The notes under the pieces are model-generated. The model was given only the letters and a program-made list of their open reading frames with translations, made no database searches and was not told the origin of the DNA. Below are positions 1 through 8,397 of a DNA stretch of 64,000 nt, one piece after another; position 1 is the first letter of the stretch; every line of letters begins with the position of its first letter. The stretch comes from Flavobacteriales bacterium UBA6057 (GTDB lineage: Bacteria; Bacteroidota; Bacteroidia; Flavobacteriales_G; Salibacteraceae). A program made the position numbers and the translations under genes. Where the stretch lies: positions 32,074-96,073 of the forward strand of contig DIYJ01000005.1 of the NCBI GenBank assembly GCA_002428995.1, written 5' to 3'.

Positions 1-357
1 CTAAAGCGCTACAATCATGTAGACTACGAAGCTCCGGCAAAGGATCACTATTACCGCCTGAAGCAAACAGATTTTGACGGAACATTTAGCTACTCTCCCA
101 TTGTGTTTGTAGGCTCCGAGATGGAAGACCTTCGCCTCTACCCTGTGCCCGCTCAAACATCACTTACGCTGAATCATCAGCTGCCCATCGAGAGTGTTCA
201 GATCTTCAACGTTCGAGGTGAAGAAATGCCTGTAAACTTCTTCGGAAATGGCGCTCACAGGCTTGATACTTCCGACCTTCCCGCTGGTGCTTATTTCTTG
301 ATTGTGAATACGGGTTCACAGGAGCCTGTTCGAGGGTTTTTCACCGTAGTGCATTAA
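1..357 (+). CDS. T9SS type A sorting-domain protein, C-terminal fragment
   Basis: The window opens inside this gene; reading frame 1 is open from the first base to the TAA at 355-357, so only the last 118 residues are present. The segment YYRLKQTDFDG followed by a hydrophobic SPIVFV strand is the usual end of a secreted domain just before a type IX secretion signal. The last ~75 residues (LYPVPAQ..., then VQIFNVRGEE and DLPAGAYFLIV) match the Por secretion-system C-terminal sorting domain (TIGR04183 type), which directs export across the outer membrane and is then removed. What the cargo domain does cannot be told from this fragment. Confidence 0.85.
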   Translation, partial: LKRYNHVDYEAPAKDHYYRLKQTDFDGTFSYSPIVFVGSEMEDLRLYPVPAQTSLTLNHQLPIESVQIFNVRGEEMPVNFFGNGAHRLDTSDLPAGAYFLIVNTGSQEPVRGFFTVVH

Positions 358-486
358 GGCTGAACCAGTTCCGCCCGAACGACTTGCTTCTTTTCTCCGA
401 ATTCTCTTCGTTCCTAGCCATTCCTTCATTCAGGCGAAGGCCAAAGCAATGATTTAAAAGCTCTGGTGTTTGATTCCAAAAACACC

Positions 487-1059
487 ATGATGCGCACACA
501 CACAAGAAGCCCTCAACAAATCAGCGCAGGATCCATGGCGGATATCGCCTTCCTCCTGCTCGTCTTTTTCCTTGTCACCACCACACTAGGCTCAGAGATT
601 GGCCTCATCAGAAAGCTACCTCCAGCGATAGAATCAACCGGAGAAATCATTCGAAGAAATGTGCTTGAAATCAGAGTCAACAGTGATGACAAGTTGCTCA
701 TTGCTGGTGAATACGTTCGCCTGAACGAGCTGAAAAACATCGCAAAGCTCTTTATAGAGAACCCTGAAGGTAGATCTGACCTTCCGGAGAAGAAAATGGT
801 GTATGTGCCTGAGTTGGGTGAAGTTCCCATCTCCCGCCAGGTCATCTCCCTTCAAAACGACCTGAAAACCTCCTACGGCATGTATGTATCCATCCAGGAT
901 ATTCTGGCCGAAGCCTATGCTGAGTTGCGAGACGAGTATGCGCTTCAGGTATTCGACATGAGCATGGAAGAGCTAGAGACGGCTGGTCATGCGGACAAAA
1001 TCAAGGCAATCCGAACGGTCTATCCGATGAGGATCAGCGAAGCTGAGCCCAATTCATAA
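487..1059 (+). CDS. ExbD/TolR-family biopolymer transport protein
   Basis: ExbD/TolR proteins sit in the inner membrane with one N-terminal helix and a periplasmic domain; with an ExbB/TolQ partner they turn proton flow into force on TonB-type proteins. Here a short basic N-terminus is followed by SAGSMADIAFLLLVFFLVTTT, the signature ExbD membrane helix with its proton-carrying Asp in MADIAFLLL. The frame also allows a GTG start at 466, but the first ATG (487) gives the normal short cytoplasmic tail. The protein is longer (190 aa) than classical ExbD (~140), as in many Bacteroidota paralogues. A second exbD-like gene follows after 17 bases, so the two are probably co-transcribed. No ExbB/TolQ is in view. 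Confidence 0.88.
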   Translation: MMRTHTRSPQQISAGSMADIAFLLLVFFLVTTTLGSEIGLIRKLPPAIESTGEIIRRNVLEIRVNSDDKLLIAGEYVRLNELKNIAKLFIENPEGRSDLPEKKMVYVPELGEVPISRQVISLQNDLKTSYGMYVSIQDILAEAYAELRDEYALQVFDMSMEELETAGHADKIKAIRTVYPMRISEAEPNS

Positions 1060-1076
1060 TCCCAAAACTCGAATCG

Positions 1077-1526
1077 ATGAACATCAAAAAGAAAAACAGA
1101 AACCTGGGTGAGCTCAGCACAGCTTCGCTGCCCGACATCGTTTTTATGCTGCTCTTCTTCTTCATGGTAACAACCGTAATGCGCGATGAAGAACCCGCCA
1201 TTCAAATCGATAAGCCTACCGCGATGAACGTGGATGAGATCGAGCAAAAGGATTTGAGTGCCGTGCTTTGGATTGGGTATCGCAGTGAAGATCCCATTCC
1301 CAGCATTCACTTGGACGGGCAATTGATACAGGCTTCAGATTTAGGGAGAATGGTGGAAGAAAAACGAGCTCAACTTCCAGAGCGTCTGGCTCCGAAGTTT
1401 ACGGTCATTCTAAAAGCGGACAAGCACCTCAACATGGAGATGATCACAGATGTAAAGCAACGCCTGCGTGAAGTGAACGCGCTCAAAATTCAATACAGCA
1501 CAGAGATAGCCGATTTCCCGGCTTAG
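1077..1526 (+). CDS. ExbD/TolR-family biopolymer transport protein (second copy)
   Basis: A 149-residue single-pass inner membrane protein of the ExbD/TolR family. The helix LSTASLPDIVFMLLFFFMVTT (about residues 13-33) carries the conserved Asp in LPDIVFMLLFF, and the rest is a compact periplasmic domain ending in the usual VTDVKQRLREVNALKI helix. It starts 17 bases after the previous ExbD gene. Tandem exbD genes are common in Bacteroidota and are often linked to gliding/T9SS energisation or TonB-dependent uptake; which applies here cannot be decided without the exbB partner. Transcription probably ends in the hairpin at 1555-1594. Confidence 0.9.
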   Translation: MNIKKKNRNLGELSTASLPDIVFMLLFFFMVTTVMRDEEPAIQIDKPTAMNVDEIEQKDLSAVLWIGYRSEDPIPSIHLDGQLIQASDLGRMVEEKRAQLPERLAPKFTVILKADKHLNMEMITDVKQRLREVNALKIQYSTEIADFPA

Positions 1527-1554
1527 CGTACGATGGATTTGGTGTCAGATGCTG

Positions 1555-1594
1555 GTACCGGAAGACTCAGAGCGTTGATGTGGTCTTCCGGTAC
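1555..1594. terminator. 12-bp perfect inverted repeat between convergent genes
   Basis: GTACCGGAAGAC (1555-1566) is repeated exactly in inverted form at 1583-1594 with a 16-base loop. It lies 28 bases after the exbD stop and before the convergent lipoprotein stop, a typical place for a bidirectional terminator. There is no run of T after either arm, so intrinsic termination is uncertain. A second smaller hairpin (GATCTCC/GGAGATC, 1609-1631) follows. Confidence 0.5.
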
Positions 1595-1653
1595 GCACAT
1601 CTTTGGATGATCTCCACCATCGAAGGAGATCCTCTCAAACGAATCGGTTACCC

Positions 1654-3117
1654 CTAAGGTGTGGCGGGTGTCAGTGGAGTGATTCCAGCGAAAATGTGGC
1701 TTAAGCTGTCAATCTTGCCCCCTTCATGACAATCGAAGCAGTTCTTGAACTGGAAGTAGGTTTCCATGGTACTGTTGGCCAATACCTTCGACCCTGCAAC
1801 TACGGGAAGCTGGTTTCCTACTCCGGGAATCACACCGTTGCTGGTCCATGTGGCTCCTACGAGGAAGTAGTTCGCTCTGACATCTCCGTCTGCAAGCATA
1901 TCAGCGATGTTGCCATTGAGCGAAAGAATCAACGTGTTGTTCTCTGCACTGGCTTCATCCGCTGTATTGCCAAAAGGATGTGTCCTGAACGTGCTGCTGG
2001 CACTGATCGTGTTGTTAGGTGTGGCTACAATGTTGTTAGGGTTGTTGTACCCTGTTTCCATAAACATCTGGTTGTTCGCATTCATCTTCACGCTGCTTGA
2101 GTTGAACAGCCAGTCGCTTTCCACGGGGTAACCATCTGCATTGAAGTTTGTGGCCTGCACTACGTTGCCTTCAGCATTGGTGTAGTAGTAATTCGCATCA
2201 GGCACATTGTTTACGTGCTCAAACGTAGCCCACACCATTTCTGGGTGATCAGCCACACTTCCAACTACGTGATAACCCACCAGCGCCAGTGTAACTCCTT
2301 CTTCGAGTGAGGTGCCATCCCAGGTCCACTTCGTGTCGCTTTCCTTCACGTATTGCGGAACATCAGCCACAATGGTTACATACTTTGAAAGGTCCAATGA
2401 AGGATCAGCTTTCACCCAGGAGCTCTTGAGCTCAAGTGTCAATGCATTGGCATCGTCTATCGTAGCGTTGTAGGTTTCCTTGGCATAGTTGACGATTTGA
2501 TCCAGTTGATCCTGTGTAGTTGGGAACTCATCAATGTCAGTCAGTGCACCGCTGTTCTTACCTGAAGCGAAGTAAGCATACACATCGTTCACGTGAATGG
2601 CGTAGTAGACCAGCGAACCGTTGGGAGCAATCCCATAGTCCTGAGACATGAGCACTCCATTGATCACTCCAGCCTGCCCTACGGCTTCCACCTTTCCACC
2701 TCGAACCCGCGTTCCTGTTCCGTTCTGCACAAGGTCAGAACCTTCAAGATCATAGAAGGGTGGCTGATCAAAGGCGACACTTCCATTTTTGGGAGACAGG
2801 TTCCAGAGGAACATTTGCCAAGACCACTTATAGAAGTCACAATCAGAGTCCAGAACAGTTAGACTATTGGCCGGATTTACCCAACCGTCTTTTGTGACTG
2901 CCCCTCCAGAAAACCAGGTCGCGAACTCGGTTTCTGAGACAACGCAGGTTTGCTTCGGTGAATTGGGATCAATCAGCGGGGCTTCCGCCATCACTTCTTT
3001 GTCCTTATCGGCATCGCTATTGGCGGAGTCTCCACCGCCACCTGCGCATTGAACGGAAATAGCTCCAATCACCGCCATGGATGCGATCAGCTTGATCCGT
3101 AGTTTCATTCGTTTCAT
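1654..3117 (-). CDS. Lipoprotein with one C-terminal haem c motif (CxxCH)
   Basis: The N-terminus is a lipoprotein signal: basic MKRMKLRIK, a hydrophobic stretch, then VQC followed by a Gly-rich linker, predicting a lipid-anchored envelope protein with Cys24 as the first mature residue. Near the C-terminus is NCFDCHEGG, a single CxxCH haem c attachment motif (Cys460, Cys463, His464). In between are aromatic-rich segments (YKWSWQMFLWNLSP; HPEMVWATFEHVNN) typical of a poorly described family of large monohaem proteins. A likely distant relative lies at 14362-15801. It is the last gene of a minus-strand block, 31 bases after the VioB-like gene, so it is probably co-expressed with those two paralogues. 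I infer an electron-transfer or haem-sensing role; no enzymatic function can be claimed. Confidence 0.75.
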   Translation of the reverse strand: MKRMKLRIKLIASMAVIGAISVQCAGGGGDSANSDADKDKEVMAEAPLIDPNSPKQTCVVSETEFATWFSGGAVTKDGWVNPANSLTVLDSDCDFYKWSWQMFLWNLSPKNGSVAFDQPPFYDLEGSDLVQNGTGTRVRGGKVEAVGQAGVINGVLMSQDYGIAPNGSLVYYAIHVNDVYAYFASGKNSGALTDIDEFPTTQDQLDQIVNYAKETYNATIDDANALTLELKSSWVKADPSLDLSKYVTIVADVPQYVKESDTKWTWDGTSLEEGVTLALVGYHVVGSVADHPEMVWATFEHVNNVPDANYYYTNAEGNVVQATNFNADGYPVESDWLFNSSSVKMNANNQMFMETGYNNPNNIVATPNNTISASSTFRTHPFGNTADEASAENNTLILSLNGNIADMLADGDVRANYFLVGATWTSNGVIPGVGNQLPVVAGSKVLANSTMETYFQFKNCFDCHEGGKIDSLSHIFAGITPLTPATP

Positions 3118-3148
3118 AATTGATGTTGGTTTGGTATGAGGGTTTAGG

Positions 3149-5071
3149 TTATGAGTTGTTGAGAGAATTGATCCAGTCAGTGACTTTGTTCTGCGCAGAC
3201 AGCGACATGTCTCTGGAAACAGGCATGTGTTGTACCTGCTCGAAGGGCTTTTCGATTAGCAGCTTGATCATGTTCCGCATATCAATCTGCTCGACCTTCT
3301 GCTCATCCGTAAGGAAGCCCATGATCTTGTAGAGCCTGCCGAATTTGGCCAGAACATCCACAGCATCCGCTTCCGTCACTTCGTCATAGACTTGAATACT
3401 TACAAAGTCTGACGGGTTGTTCACATAGCTGTTTCCAATGGAAGGATCAGCAAACGCATAGCTCAGGAAGTAGAGCTGACCATCGATGTATTTCCTTGGA
3501 TTGCCAGGATCCGTGGCGCTCAGCGCAAAACTCGCCTTACCTCCGGATGTGGTAGCGGAAGAAGGAAAAGTCAACGCTGATTCAGGAGTTCCCAACGCAG
3601 GATGATTTCCGCTCTGCGGAATGAAAGCCAGTGAGATTTCCGTACCATCAGCCACAGGAACCCCAAACTTGAAGGCATACACGTGCAGTTCGGCAGTGCT
3701 GCCACGCGGCATCTGTGGAGTGCTGTCTATTCCGGGGTTCATGCGGAATACGTATTGATCGGCACGGATGTAGTACCCTTCAGCGTTTTCCTGGAGCAAC
3801 ACAGTCTTGGTCCCTCCCACATCGCTCACGATGCCCATAGGAGTGGATGCCACACTGCTCGATGCGGTGAAAGAAAAGAAGCCACCACCGGTTTTGAGAA
3901 ACCCGGAGTCCGTGTAAGGGATCTCAGCAAGGAGTTGAGCATTCGACACATCCATGTTTCCTCCGGGAAAAGAAGCCAGCCACAACTTGCCGAGCTTCGA
4001 GGCCAGGAATGGAGCTCCCGGTGCAGAGGTTGCGAGGGAGTTATTCAAGTTCAGGGTCACGGTCAAACCATCGCTACTCACCGAAAAAGGTGTGTAATAA
4101 GCAAGGTCTACCCCTTTTGGAGGGTAAAGCATTCTGCTCGGGACCATGTAGGTTGGGGCGGTTGCAGCGCTCGTGCCCACCGTTCCAACCACCTGCCCAA
4201 ACGTGTAATCGAAATCACTATAGGGCGTGTATGGCATGATGGACGTTGCGAGGATCGTATCAATGTTCGCATTGTACTGCTCTACAGACAGAAACTGCTG
4301 CAGGATGTACACCACAAAATCCTTCGTGGGCAACTGCCCTTTAGGTTGATTAGGATCTCCCTGGTTCTGCTGGAACTTTTGCAAGGGCTCTATGGCCGTC
4401 AACACATCCTGCGGAACACCAGCCGCCTGTAACTTCTGAAATCCAGAGGGTGTGAAGTCGTAGAGCTGCGGATTGTTGTTGTGAGCACTTACAGCGAAGT
4501 TGATGGACAGCTCTGCCGCTGGATTTTGCTCAAAGTATTGAAGAAACTTGCTTCCGTTGCTCAGGCCTTCGCTTGAGATGTTGTGCAAGGTAGACTGATA
4601 ATTGGCCGTGAGCGCAGTTGAGCTGGGAGGCGGGTCTACCTGACACTGTCCCCACAAGTTGGTGAAAGCGGCAGGCGAAAAATCTCCCTTCAGGTAAGCG
4701 TCATTCCCTCCTACCTGAATGCATAGCGCCCATAGCTCAGAAACCATCTGCTGCTGCGGGTCAAGATCCACGATGGTGCCATCCAATGGGAAGTTGGACT
4801 TTCTCACCGAAATCACCGGCTGCCCGATGATGGGATCCTCAGCTGCTGTGGTCGCGGAAGTGCCATCGGCATATTCAACCTTGGTGACAACACAGTCTTT
4901 GAAAGCAAAGATGCCGTTGCCCAACGGTCCCCAACCGAGAGAAACCTTTTCAAGCTCTGTAGGGCTCGGGTAAATCTTAGGATTGTAGTTGCTCGGATAG
5001 TTGTTGATGGTACTTGGATACGTTTGAAACGATCCGGAGAAATGCAATCTTGGAAGCGTTAAGTAGCTCAT
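3149..5071 (-). CDS. VioB N-terminal-like protein (paralogue 1)
   Basis: A 640-residue protein without a signal peptide. Residues 1-24 carry LPRLHFSGSF and STINN, closely resembling the start of VioB (PRIHFRG..., then TxNxDP), the iminophenyl-pyruvate dimer synthase of violacein synthesis. Further on, VDLDPQQQMVSELWAL parallels the VDSDP...AQIYA segment of VioB. VioB is about 1000 residues with a ferritin-like C-terminal half; that half is absent here. Instead the C-terminus has QHMPVSRDMS...VTDWINSL, reminiscent of the methionine-ligand helix of c-type cytochromes but with no CxxCH. It sits 19 bases from a paralogue (5091-7130) and 31 bases from a haem lipoprotein. The VioB relation is read by eye; the function is unknown. 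Confidence 0.7.
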   Translation of the reverse strand: MSYLTLPRLHFSGSFQTYPSTINNYPSNYNPKIYPSPTELEKVSLGWGPLGNGIFAFKDCVVTKVEYADGTSATTAAEDPIIGQPVISVRKSNFPLDGTIVDLDPQQQMVSELWALCIQVGGNDAYLKGDFSPAAFTNLWGQCQVDPPPSSTALTANYQSTLHNISSEGLSNGSKFLQYFEQNPAAELSINFAVSAHNNNPQLYDFTPSGFQKLQAAGVPQDVLTAIEPLQKFQQNQGDPNQPKGQLPTKDFVVYILQQFLSVEQYNANIDTILATSIMPYTPYSDFDYTFGQVVGTVGTSAATAPTYMVPSRMLYPPKGVDLAYYTPFSVSSDGLTVTLNLNNSLATSAPGAPFLASKLGKLWLASFPGGNMDVSNAQLLAEIPYTDSGFLKTGGGFFSFTASSSVASTPMGIVSDVGGTKTVLLQENAEGYYIRADQYVFRMNPGIDSTPQMPRGSTAELHVYAFKFGVPVADGTEISLAFIPQSGNHPALGTPESALTFPSSATTSGGKASFALSATDPGNPRKYIDGQLYFLSYAFADPSIGNSYVNNPSDFVSIQVYDEVTEADAVDVLAKFGRLYKIMGFLTDEQKVEQIDMRNMIKLLIEKPFEQVQHMPVSRDMSLSAQNKVTDWINSLNNS

Positions 5072-5090
5072 AGAGTTTGGTATGATGCGT

Positions 5091-7130
5091 TTAAGAGTTG
5101 TTCAAACTGTCGATCCATGCCACAATCTTGGTGCGCTCAGAATCTGACATGTCGCGCGTCAGCGGCATGTGTTGAATCTGATCAAAAGGTCGCTGCAACA
5201 GCAACTTGATCATGTTGCGCATATCGATCTGTTCCACTCCCTGTTCGTTGGTCAAAAAGCCCATGATTTTGTAGAGCATGCCGAACTTCTTGAGCACATC
5301 GGGAGCTGCGGGATCAGTGTTTTGGTTGTAGACCTGAACGCTGACGATGTCATCAGGGTCCTGCTTGAAAGTGCCCTGGATGGTGGCATCTGCAAAGCCG
5401 TATTGCAGGAAGTAAATCTGACCATCCACATAAACGCGCGGATTGTTGGGATCAACACAACTCAGATCGAATGAAGCCACTCCGTTCACCGTGGTGGCCG
5501 TAGCCCTCCAATGACCATCCACCAGTGCTCCACCGGCCATTTTCAAAGCGTCTTGTGGTACGGAGATATTCTTGATTCCATTGGTTCCGCTGGTTCCCAG
5601 GGTATTCTTTGTGTAGCTCAGTGCTTCTGCCTGAGTCATCATCTGCATGAAAACCTCTGTGCCATCTGGCGCAGGCTGGCCAAACTTGGTAACGTAGATT
5701 TTAGCGGTGGCCGTTTCTCCACGTGGATACGATGGTGTGGTAGTCGCCCCTGGATTCATTCGGAATACAAACTGGTCAGCTCTCATGTTGTAGCCACTTG
5801 GGTTTTCCGCCAGTAAAACGGTAGGAGCACCACCTGCCACCGTACTCGTAATTCCAAGCGGTACATTGGAATAATCCTCATTGAGCTTCGCGCGGAAAAA
5901 ACCCGCCTGCTGGGTAATCAGGCTTTCGCTGTAGTCGATTTGCAGGATGGAAGTTGGCTGATCTTCTCCCACCGTTGCGGGCGGGAAAGCCACCAGTTCC
6001 AGTATTCCCAATCTGCCGCTGTCCGGTGTACTTCCGGGCTGGCTGGTGGGGAGAGAATTTCCAAGATTAATGGTGATGTAGTTATCCGAATCGATGTAGA
6101 AAGGAGCGAAATAGGCCGCAGCCGCCATCGGGTTGGGATTCGAAGGCGTCATCATGCGGGACTGCACAAAGTAGGTAGGTGAATCCTGCGCTGCAGGTCC
6201 TGCTGTTCCTGTTGCCAGTCCAAACAAAAAGTCCTCAGTGGTGGCGCCCGTATACGGAGTCGCTGTGTATTCCAACACCGTATCAATGCAATCGTTATAC
6301 TCCTCTACCGACAAGTATTGCTGCATCATGTAGGTCGCAAACTCCTTTGTTGGAATGTATCCGGGATTCTTAGGTGTCAGGGTTTGATCGGGGTTTTCCG
6401 TAGCGTTTTGAAACATCCCCTTCATAGGCGCCAGCTTCAACAAGGTGCTTGCGGCCACTCCATTCTTAGCCAGCGTTTTAAAAGTAGCCTCAGTGAAGGC
6501 GTAGCTGTGAGGAGCATTGTTGTGGCAATAGGTATTGAAGTTGACCGAAAGCGTGGCGGTCGGATTATCGCTGAAATATTGCAGGAACCGGCTACCGGTG
6601 GCAGCTCCACTGGGTGTCAAACCATTGAGATTGGCTTGAAACACTGCTGAGCCACTGGCTGAAGAACCGGGCCCGTCTTTGGCCTGGAACCAAATGGCGT
6701 TGAAGGCTGTATTCGGAAAGCTTCCTGTGAGGTTGGCACTGTCATCGCCAATCTGCAGCCGCATGGCGTAGATCTCAGAAGTATTCTGCTGCATCGGATC
6801 GAGATCCACCATGGCAGAATCTACAGGGAAGGTGCCGTGACGTAATGACGTAACCGGCTGACCAATGATCGCGTCCTCTTCCGGAGTTGTTGCAAACTCT
6901 CCCTGGGCATATTCCACCCGGGTCACTACGCAATTCACAAGACCAAAACCACCATCACCCTTCGGATTCCAGTAAAGCTCAACGTTTTCAAGTTCGTTGG
7001 GTGAGGGATAAAAGACAGGACTAACATCATTGGGTGTAGTACTGTAGTTATTAGGTGAATTATTAATGGTGGATGGACTGGCTTTGAATCCACCGGAGAA
7101 GTGAAGTCTTGGATAGTCTAAGTAACTCAT
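5091..7130 (-). CDS. VioB N-terminal-like protein (paralogue 2)
   Basis: A 679-residue paralogue of the neighbouring protein, collinear along its whole length: YPRLHFSGGF and STINN at the N-terminus, a VDLDPMQQNTSEIYA segment, a RMNPGATTTPSYPRG segment also found in the neighbour (RMNPGIDSTPQMPRG), and the same C-terminal QHMPLTRDMSDSERTKIVAWIDSL. The strong similarity of both ends points to a tandem duplication. No signal peptide is seen, so a cytoplasmic location is expected unless another route is used. It is transcribed before its paralogue and the haem lipoprotein, and after the DedA-like gene 44 bases upstream. The family probably shares the fold of the N-terminal half of VioB; no activity is assigned. 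Confidence 0.7.
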   Translation of the reverse strand: MSYLDYPRLHFSGGFKASPSTINNSPNNYSTTPNDVSPVFYPSPNELENVELYWNPKGDGGFGLVNCVVTRVEYAQGEFATTPEEDAIIGQPVTSLRHGTFPVDSAMVDLDPMQQNTSEIYAMRLQIGDDSANLTGSFPNTAFNAIWFQAKDGPGSSASGSAVFQANLNGLTPSGAATGSRFLQYFSDNPTATLSVNFNTYCHNNAPHSYAFTEATFKTLAKNGVAASTLLKLAPMKGMFQNATENPDQTLTPKNPGYIPTKEFATYMMQQYLSVEEYNDCIDTVLEYTATPYTGATTEDFLFGLATGTAGPAAQDSPTYFVQSRMMTPSNPNPMAAAAYFAPFYIDSDNYITINLGNSLPTSQPGSTPDSGRLGILELVAFPPATVGEDQPTSILQIDYSESLITQQAGFFRAKLNEDYSNVPLGITSTVAGGAPTVLLAENPSGYNMRADQFVFRMNPGATTTPSYPRGETATAKIYVTKFGQPAPDGTEVFMQMMTQAEALSYTKNTLGTSGTNGIKNISVPQDALKMAGGALVDGHWRATATTVNGVASFDLSCVDPNNPRVYVDGQIYFLQYGFADATIQGTFKQDPDDIVSVQVYNQNTDPAAPDVLKKFGMLYKIMGFLTNEQGVEQIDMRNMIKLLLQRPFDQIQHMPLTRDMSDSERTKIVAWIDSLNNS

Positions 7131-7174
7131 GATGGGTTAGCGGGTTTGATTGGTTTTGGTATAATGGGTTCGGG

Positions 7175-7843
7175 TTAAAATTTCGAGGGTTCTGGCCTTC
7201 GAGGAACTTCTGATGATGGGAGTAACTGTTCGATTTTGCGCCTGCCGAGCATCCAGAAAAGGCCGGACACCAATATGGAGCAGGCGAAAGACCACAGGAA
7301 ACTGTTTTCTGAAGTGCCTAGCGAGCCGAAAATGCCGTAGGTCAGCACCACAGGCAGATAGCCCAGTACATTGAGCAGGAAATAATAGCGAAAGGAAACT
7401 CCAGAGGCTCCAGCGGTGATGGCGATGCTCTCGGAAAGAATCGGGATTCCCCGGCTCACCAGAATGGCCAATCCACCGTAGCGATGGAGCAGCGTTTCTG
7501 CCTGTCCAGTTTCTGTATTTCCAGGCACTGCCTTGCCCCTTTTCTGGAAAAAGCTACCGAGGTAAAACCCAATGACTGAAGTCAAAACAGCAGACAATAA
7601 TGACAAGCCACTTCCTAAGGCTACACCCAGCACTCCACCATTCAAATACATCACAATGCTGGATGGAACGGGAAGCACAACATCCAGTGATAGAATGCTA
7701 AAACTCGCCAAGGCATAAGTCAAACGATGATCGGTCAGCGATACCAGTAACTCGTGCATTTGATGTTCCAGTGGCTCAAAAGCCACAAACACGAGAATGA
7801 TCAGCACTACCGATACACCAAAAACAATAAGAGGTTTCTTCAT
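7175..7843 (-). CDS. DedA/TVP38 (VTT-domain) family membrane protein
   Basis: A 222-residue multi-pass inner membrane protein. An N-terminal helix is followed by the VTT (SNARE-associated) core: VVLPVPSSIVMYLNGGVLG, a Gly-rich re-entrant segment, then GFYLGSFF, and after a short loop SRGIPILSESIAITAGASG and YYFLLNVLGYLPVV. DedA and TVP38/TMEM64 proteins are thought to act in lipid (undecaprenyl-phosphate or phospholipid) translocation and membrane homeostasis; the exact substrate of this branch is unknown. It precedes the VioB-like pair by 44 bases on the same strand and may head that transcription unit, although a functional link is not evident. It ends in a short polar, Pro/Ser-rich tail. 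Confidence 0.8.
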   Translation of the reverse strand: MKKPLIVFGVSVVLIILVFVAFEPLEHQMHELLVSLTDHRLTYALASFSILSLDVVLPVPSSIVMYLNGGVLGVALGSGLSLLSAVLTSVIGFYLGSFFQKRGKAVPGNTETGQAETLLHRYGGLAILVSRGIPILSESIAITAGASGVSFRYYFLLNVLGYLPVVLTYGIFGSLGTSENSFLWSFACSILVSGLFWMLGRRKIEQLLPSSEVPRRPEPSKF

Positions 7844-8036
7844 TCAACAGGCTGGAATCACCTAGACACAACTTCGCTAGTGGTGCTGGCAGACCAGAAT
7901 CAAGGGGGTTAATAAAGGGTTCTTGCAACTGATATCAACAGGAGTTCACCTGTTCTTATCAGTTATCCAACGTTACAACACTTTGATCAAAAAACAAATG
8001 AATCACGAACAATAAATCATAAAGTATTTTTGAATC

Positions 8037-8339
8037 GTGAAGTTTCTAGCGTCTGAATACGGCCCTGTGAAAGCGCTCATCGAAAGCTCTTCACTGAACT
8101 ACGAAGATTTCGCCTTCGTCAAAAAGCGCGGGCGTCTACAGATGCTCTACAAGAAGGAGCTACAGCTTGCCTTTCACCGAAAAACGGAAACCAAACTCAA
8201 CGAGCAACAACAATGGGTGAAGCAATCTCAATACTTCGTGTATCTGGGAAAGGAAACCTTGACCTATACCAGGTGGGACGATGTTCTCAGGCATTTTGAA
8301 GAAGCGATCAGAGCATTGGAAACAGGCACTAGGCACTAG
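8037..8339 (+). CDS. Small hypothetical protein ending in a tandem repeat
   Basis: A 100-residue basic, soluble protein I do not recognise; it has no membrane segment or signal. A TGA at 8031-8033 lies two codons before the GTG at 8037, and no ATG occurs before residue 35, so a GTG start (8037, or the in-frame GTG at 8067) is likely. A good Bacteroidota -7 box (TATTTTTG, 8025-8032) lies directly upstream, which would give a leaderless or almost leaderless message. The coding sequence runs into an AGGCACT tandem repeat, which supplies the last four residues (GTRH) and the stop codon, so the original C-terminus may have been altered by the repeat. It is convergent with the next gene. Confidence 0.55.
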   Translation: MKFLASEYGPVKALIESSSLNYEDFAFVKKRGRLQMLYKKELQLAFHRKTETKLNEQQQWVKQSQYFVYLGKETLTYTRWDDVLRHFEEAIRALETGTRH

Positions 8340-8390
8340 GCACTAGGCGCTAAGTACTGCTTTGATCTTTGATCTATCGTCTTTGATCCT
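8324..8390. repeat. Composite short tandem repeat: AGGCACT units then TTTGATC units
   Basis: Five 7-base units of AGGCACT type (8324-8358; the fourth is AGGCGCT and the fifth AAGTACT) are followed by degenerate TTTGATC units (8361-8390). The block fills the 58-base gap between two convergent stop codons and overlaps the last codons of the plus-strand gene. The same order of the two unit types occurs again at 24256-24320. Confidence 0.85.
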
Positions 8391-8397
8391 CTACCCC

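Noticed and set aside
3683..4432. A 249-residue plus-strand frame across the VioB-like gene
   Set aside because: It is antisense to a well-supported coding sequence; the translation is His/Arg/Cys-rich and shows no family features.
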